Of a stretch of 64,000 nucleotides of DNA, positions 63,556 through 64,000 are shown in pieces (positions within the stretch are counted from its first letter, which is position 1; each line of letters starts with the position of its first letter). A program made the position numbers and the translations under genes. The stretch spans positions 300,505 to 364,504 of the forward strand of contig JAXHLY010000001.1 in NCBI GenBank assembly GCA_034521715.1, in the 5' to 3' direction. The notes below the pieces were generated by a model. It made no database searches. It was given only the letters and a program-made list of their open reading frames with translations, and was not told the DNA's origin. The stretch comes from Methylohalomonas sp034521715. Its GTDB lineage: Bacteria; Pseudomonadota; Gammaproteobacteria; Methylohalomonadales; Methylohalomonadaceae.

Positions 63556-64000
63556 AACTGTGTGGTATTGGGCGCAATACTTCGTATCATACCCAATTAT
63601 TGGAGCTAGCCAGGCTCAAATCAATCCATAATTATTACAGATGTTGTTGTAGATTACCTACCGCAAGTATAGACAAGTCAAAATCAATTCTAAGGAGGCG
63701 GGCGGTCAATTAGCTTTTGGTTTGGTAGATCGATATAGCGTGCAGGTTCTGTCCGCCACAGGGCCGTATTGCTGTAATAGAAGAGGACGATTTTACTATC
63801 GAATCTAATCCTAGAGCTGCCCGAAGAGCAATAAATCGAAAGTCAAAGCTTAATTTGTTGTATATAGGTGAATGGCATACGCATGCAGAAGATTATCCAT
63901 CTGCATCTAGTATGGATAATGAGGCAATGAAACATCTTTGATGATTTAGAGCTTAATATCAGTGCTCTACTACTATTAATAGTTGGGCGTGATATGGGTC
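63546..64000 (+). pseudogene. cap3: CBASS deconjugase Cap3 (JAMM metalloprotease), frameshifted and cut by the window edge
   Basis: The likely ATG at 63546 overlaps the Cap2 stop. After shifts, IIITDVVVDYL, YRQVKINSKEAGGQLAFG and VQVLSATGP match the N-terminal half of Cap3. The JAMM motif is GEWHTHAEDYPSASSMD, with the two His at 63876 and 63882 and Asp at 63915 (HxHx10D). The Glu in KEAGGQL is the likely catalytic acid. At least five breaks occur, and the gene continues past 64000. Cap3 removes the CD-NTase from its conjugates. Together with Cap2 it defines type II CBASS. Confidence 0.8.

Overview
The window is a chromosomal segment of a gammaproteobacterium, most likely a GC-rich, free-living, aerobic one outside the enterics. 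The gene order mnmE-yidC-rnpA-rpmH on one strand and dnaA-dnaN-recF-gyrB on the other is the classic gammaproteobacterial origin region. The biotin cluster, the caa3 oxidase cluster with heme A synthesis, ftsY-ftsE-ftsX-rpoH and rsmD-coaD fit the same group. I cannot name the genus from sequence alone.

Layout. 1-1.7 kb: a broken glycosyltransferase and an FkbM methyltransferase. 1.7-11.8 kb: origin region, with an AT-rich candidate oriC between dnaA and dnaN and two parS-like palindromes inside recF. 11.8-17.1 kb: comF divergent from bioB-bioF-bioH-bioC-bioD, with a promoter and candidate BirA operator between them. 17.1-26.8 kb: caa3-type cytochrome c oxidase genes with copper and heme A assembly factors, preceded by an FNR-type box. 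26.9-29.6 kb: two related small HTH regulators, a MITE-like repeat and a Rieske oxygenase. 29.7-33.3 kb: rpoH with a CIRCE element upstream, then ftsX-ftsE-ftsY. 33.7-45.2 kb: two M16 peptidases, rsmD, coaD, gamma-glutamyltransferase, a CLC chloride protein and a periplasmic-sensor GGDEF/EAL protein. 45.4-46.2 kb: an FNR-family oxygen sensor.

46.3-49.25 kb is an AT-rich islet bounded by two direct copies of a tRNA-Met 3' fragment. It holds an MltR-like gene and small secreted or membrane proteins. 49.3-56.6 kb is a minus-strand redox group (thioredoxin, Old Yellow Enzyme, SDR, DJ-1/PfpI, quinone reductase, double beta-propeller) next to a TetR regulator with two candidate operators. 56.7-59.6 kb holds a potassium-channel fragment and a PAS/GGDEF/EAL protein.

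59.7-64.0 kb, AT-rich and running off the right edge, is a type II CBASS anti-phage operon: CapV patatin phospholipase, CD-NTase, Cap2 (E2-E1 fusion) and Cap3 (JAMM deconjugase). All key catalytic motifs can be read, but every gene carries one-base frameshifts.

One-base indels break many genes here. They are absent from about 1.7 to 14.3 kb and become dense toward the right end. This may reflect uncorrected long-read errors, real decay, or both, and it limits how far pseudogene calls can be trusted. Reading frames were reconstructed by eye across the breaks.
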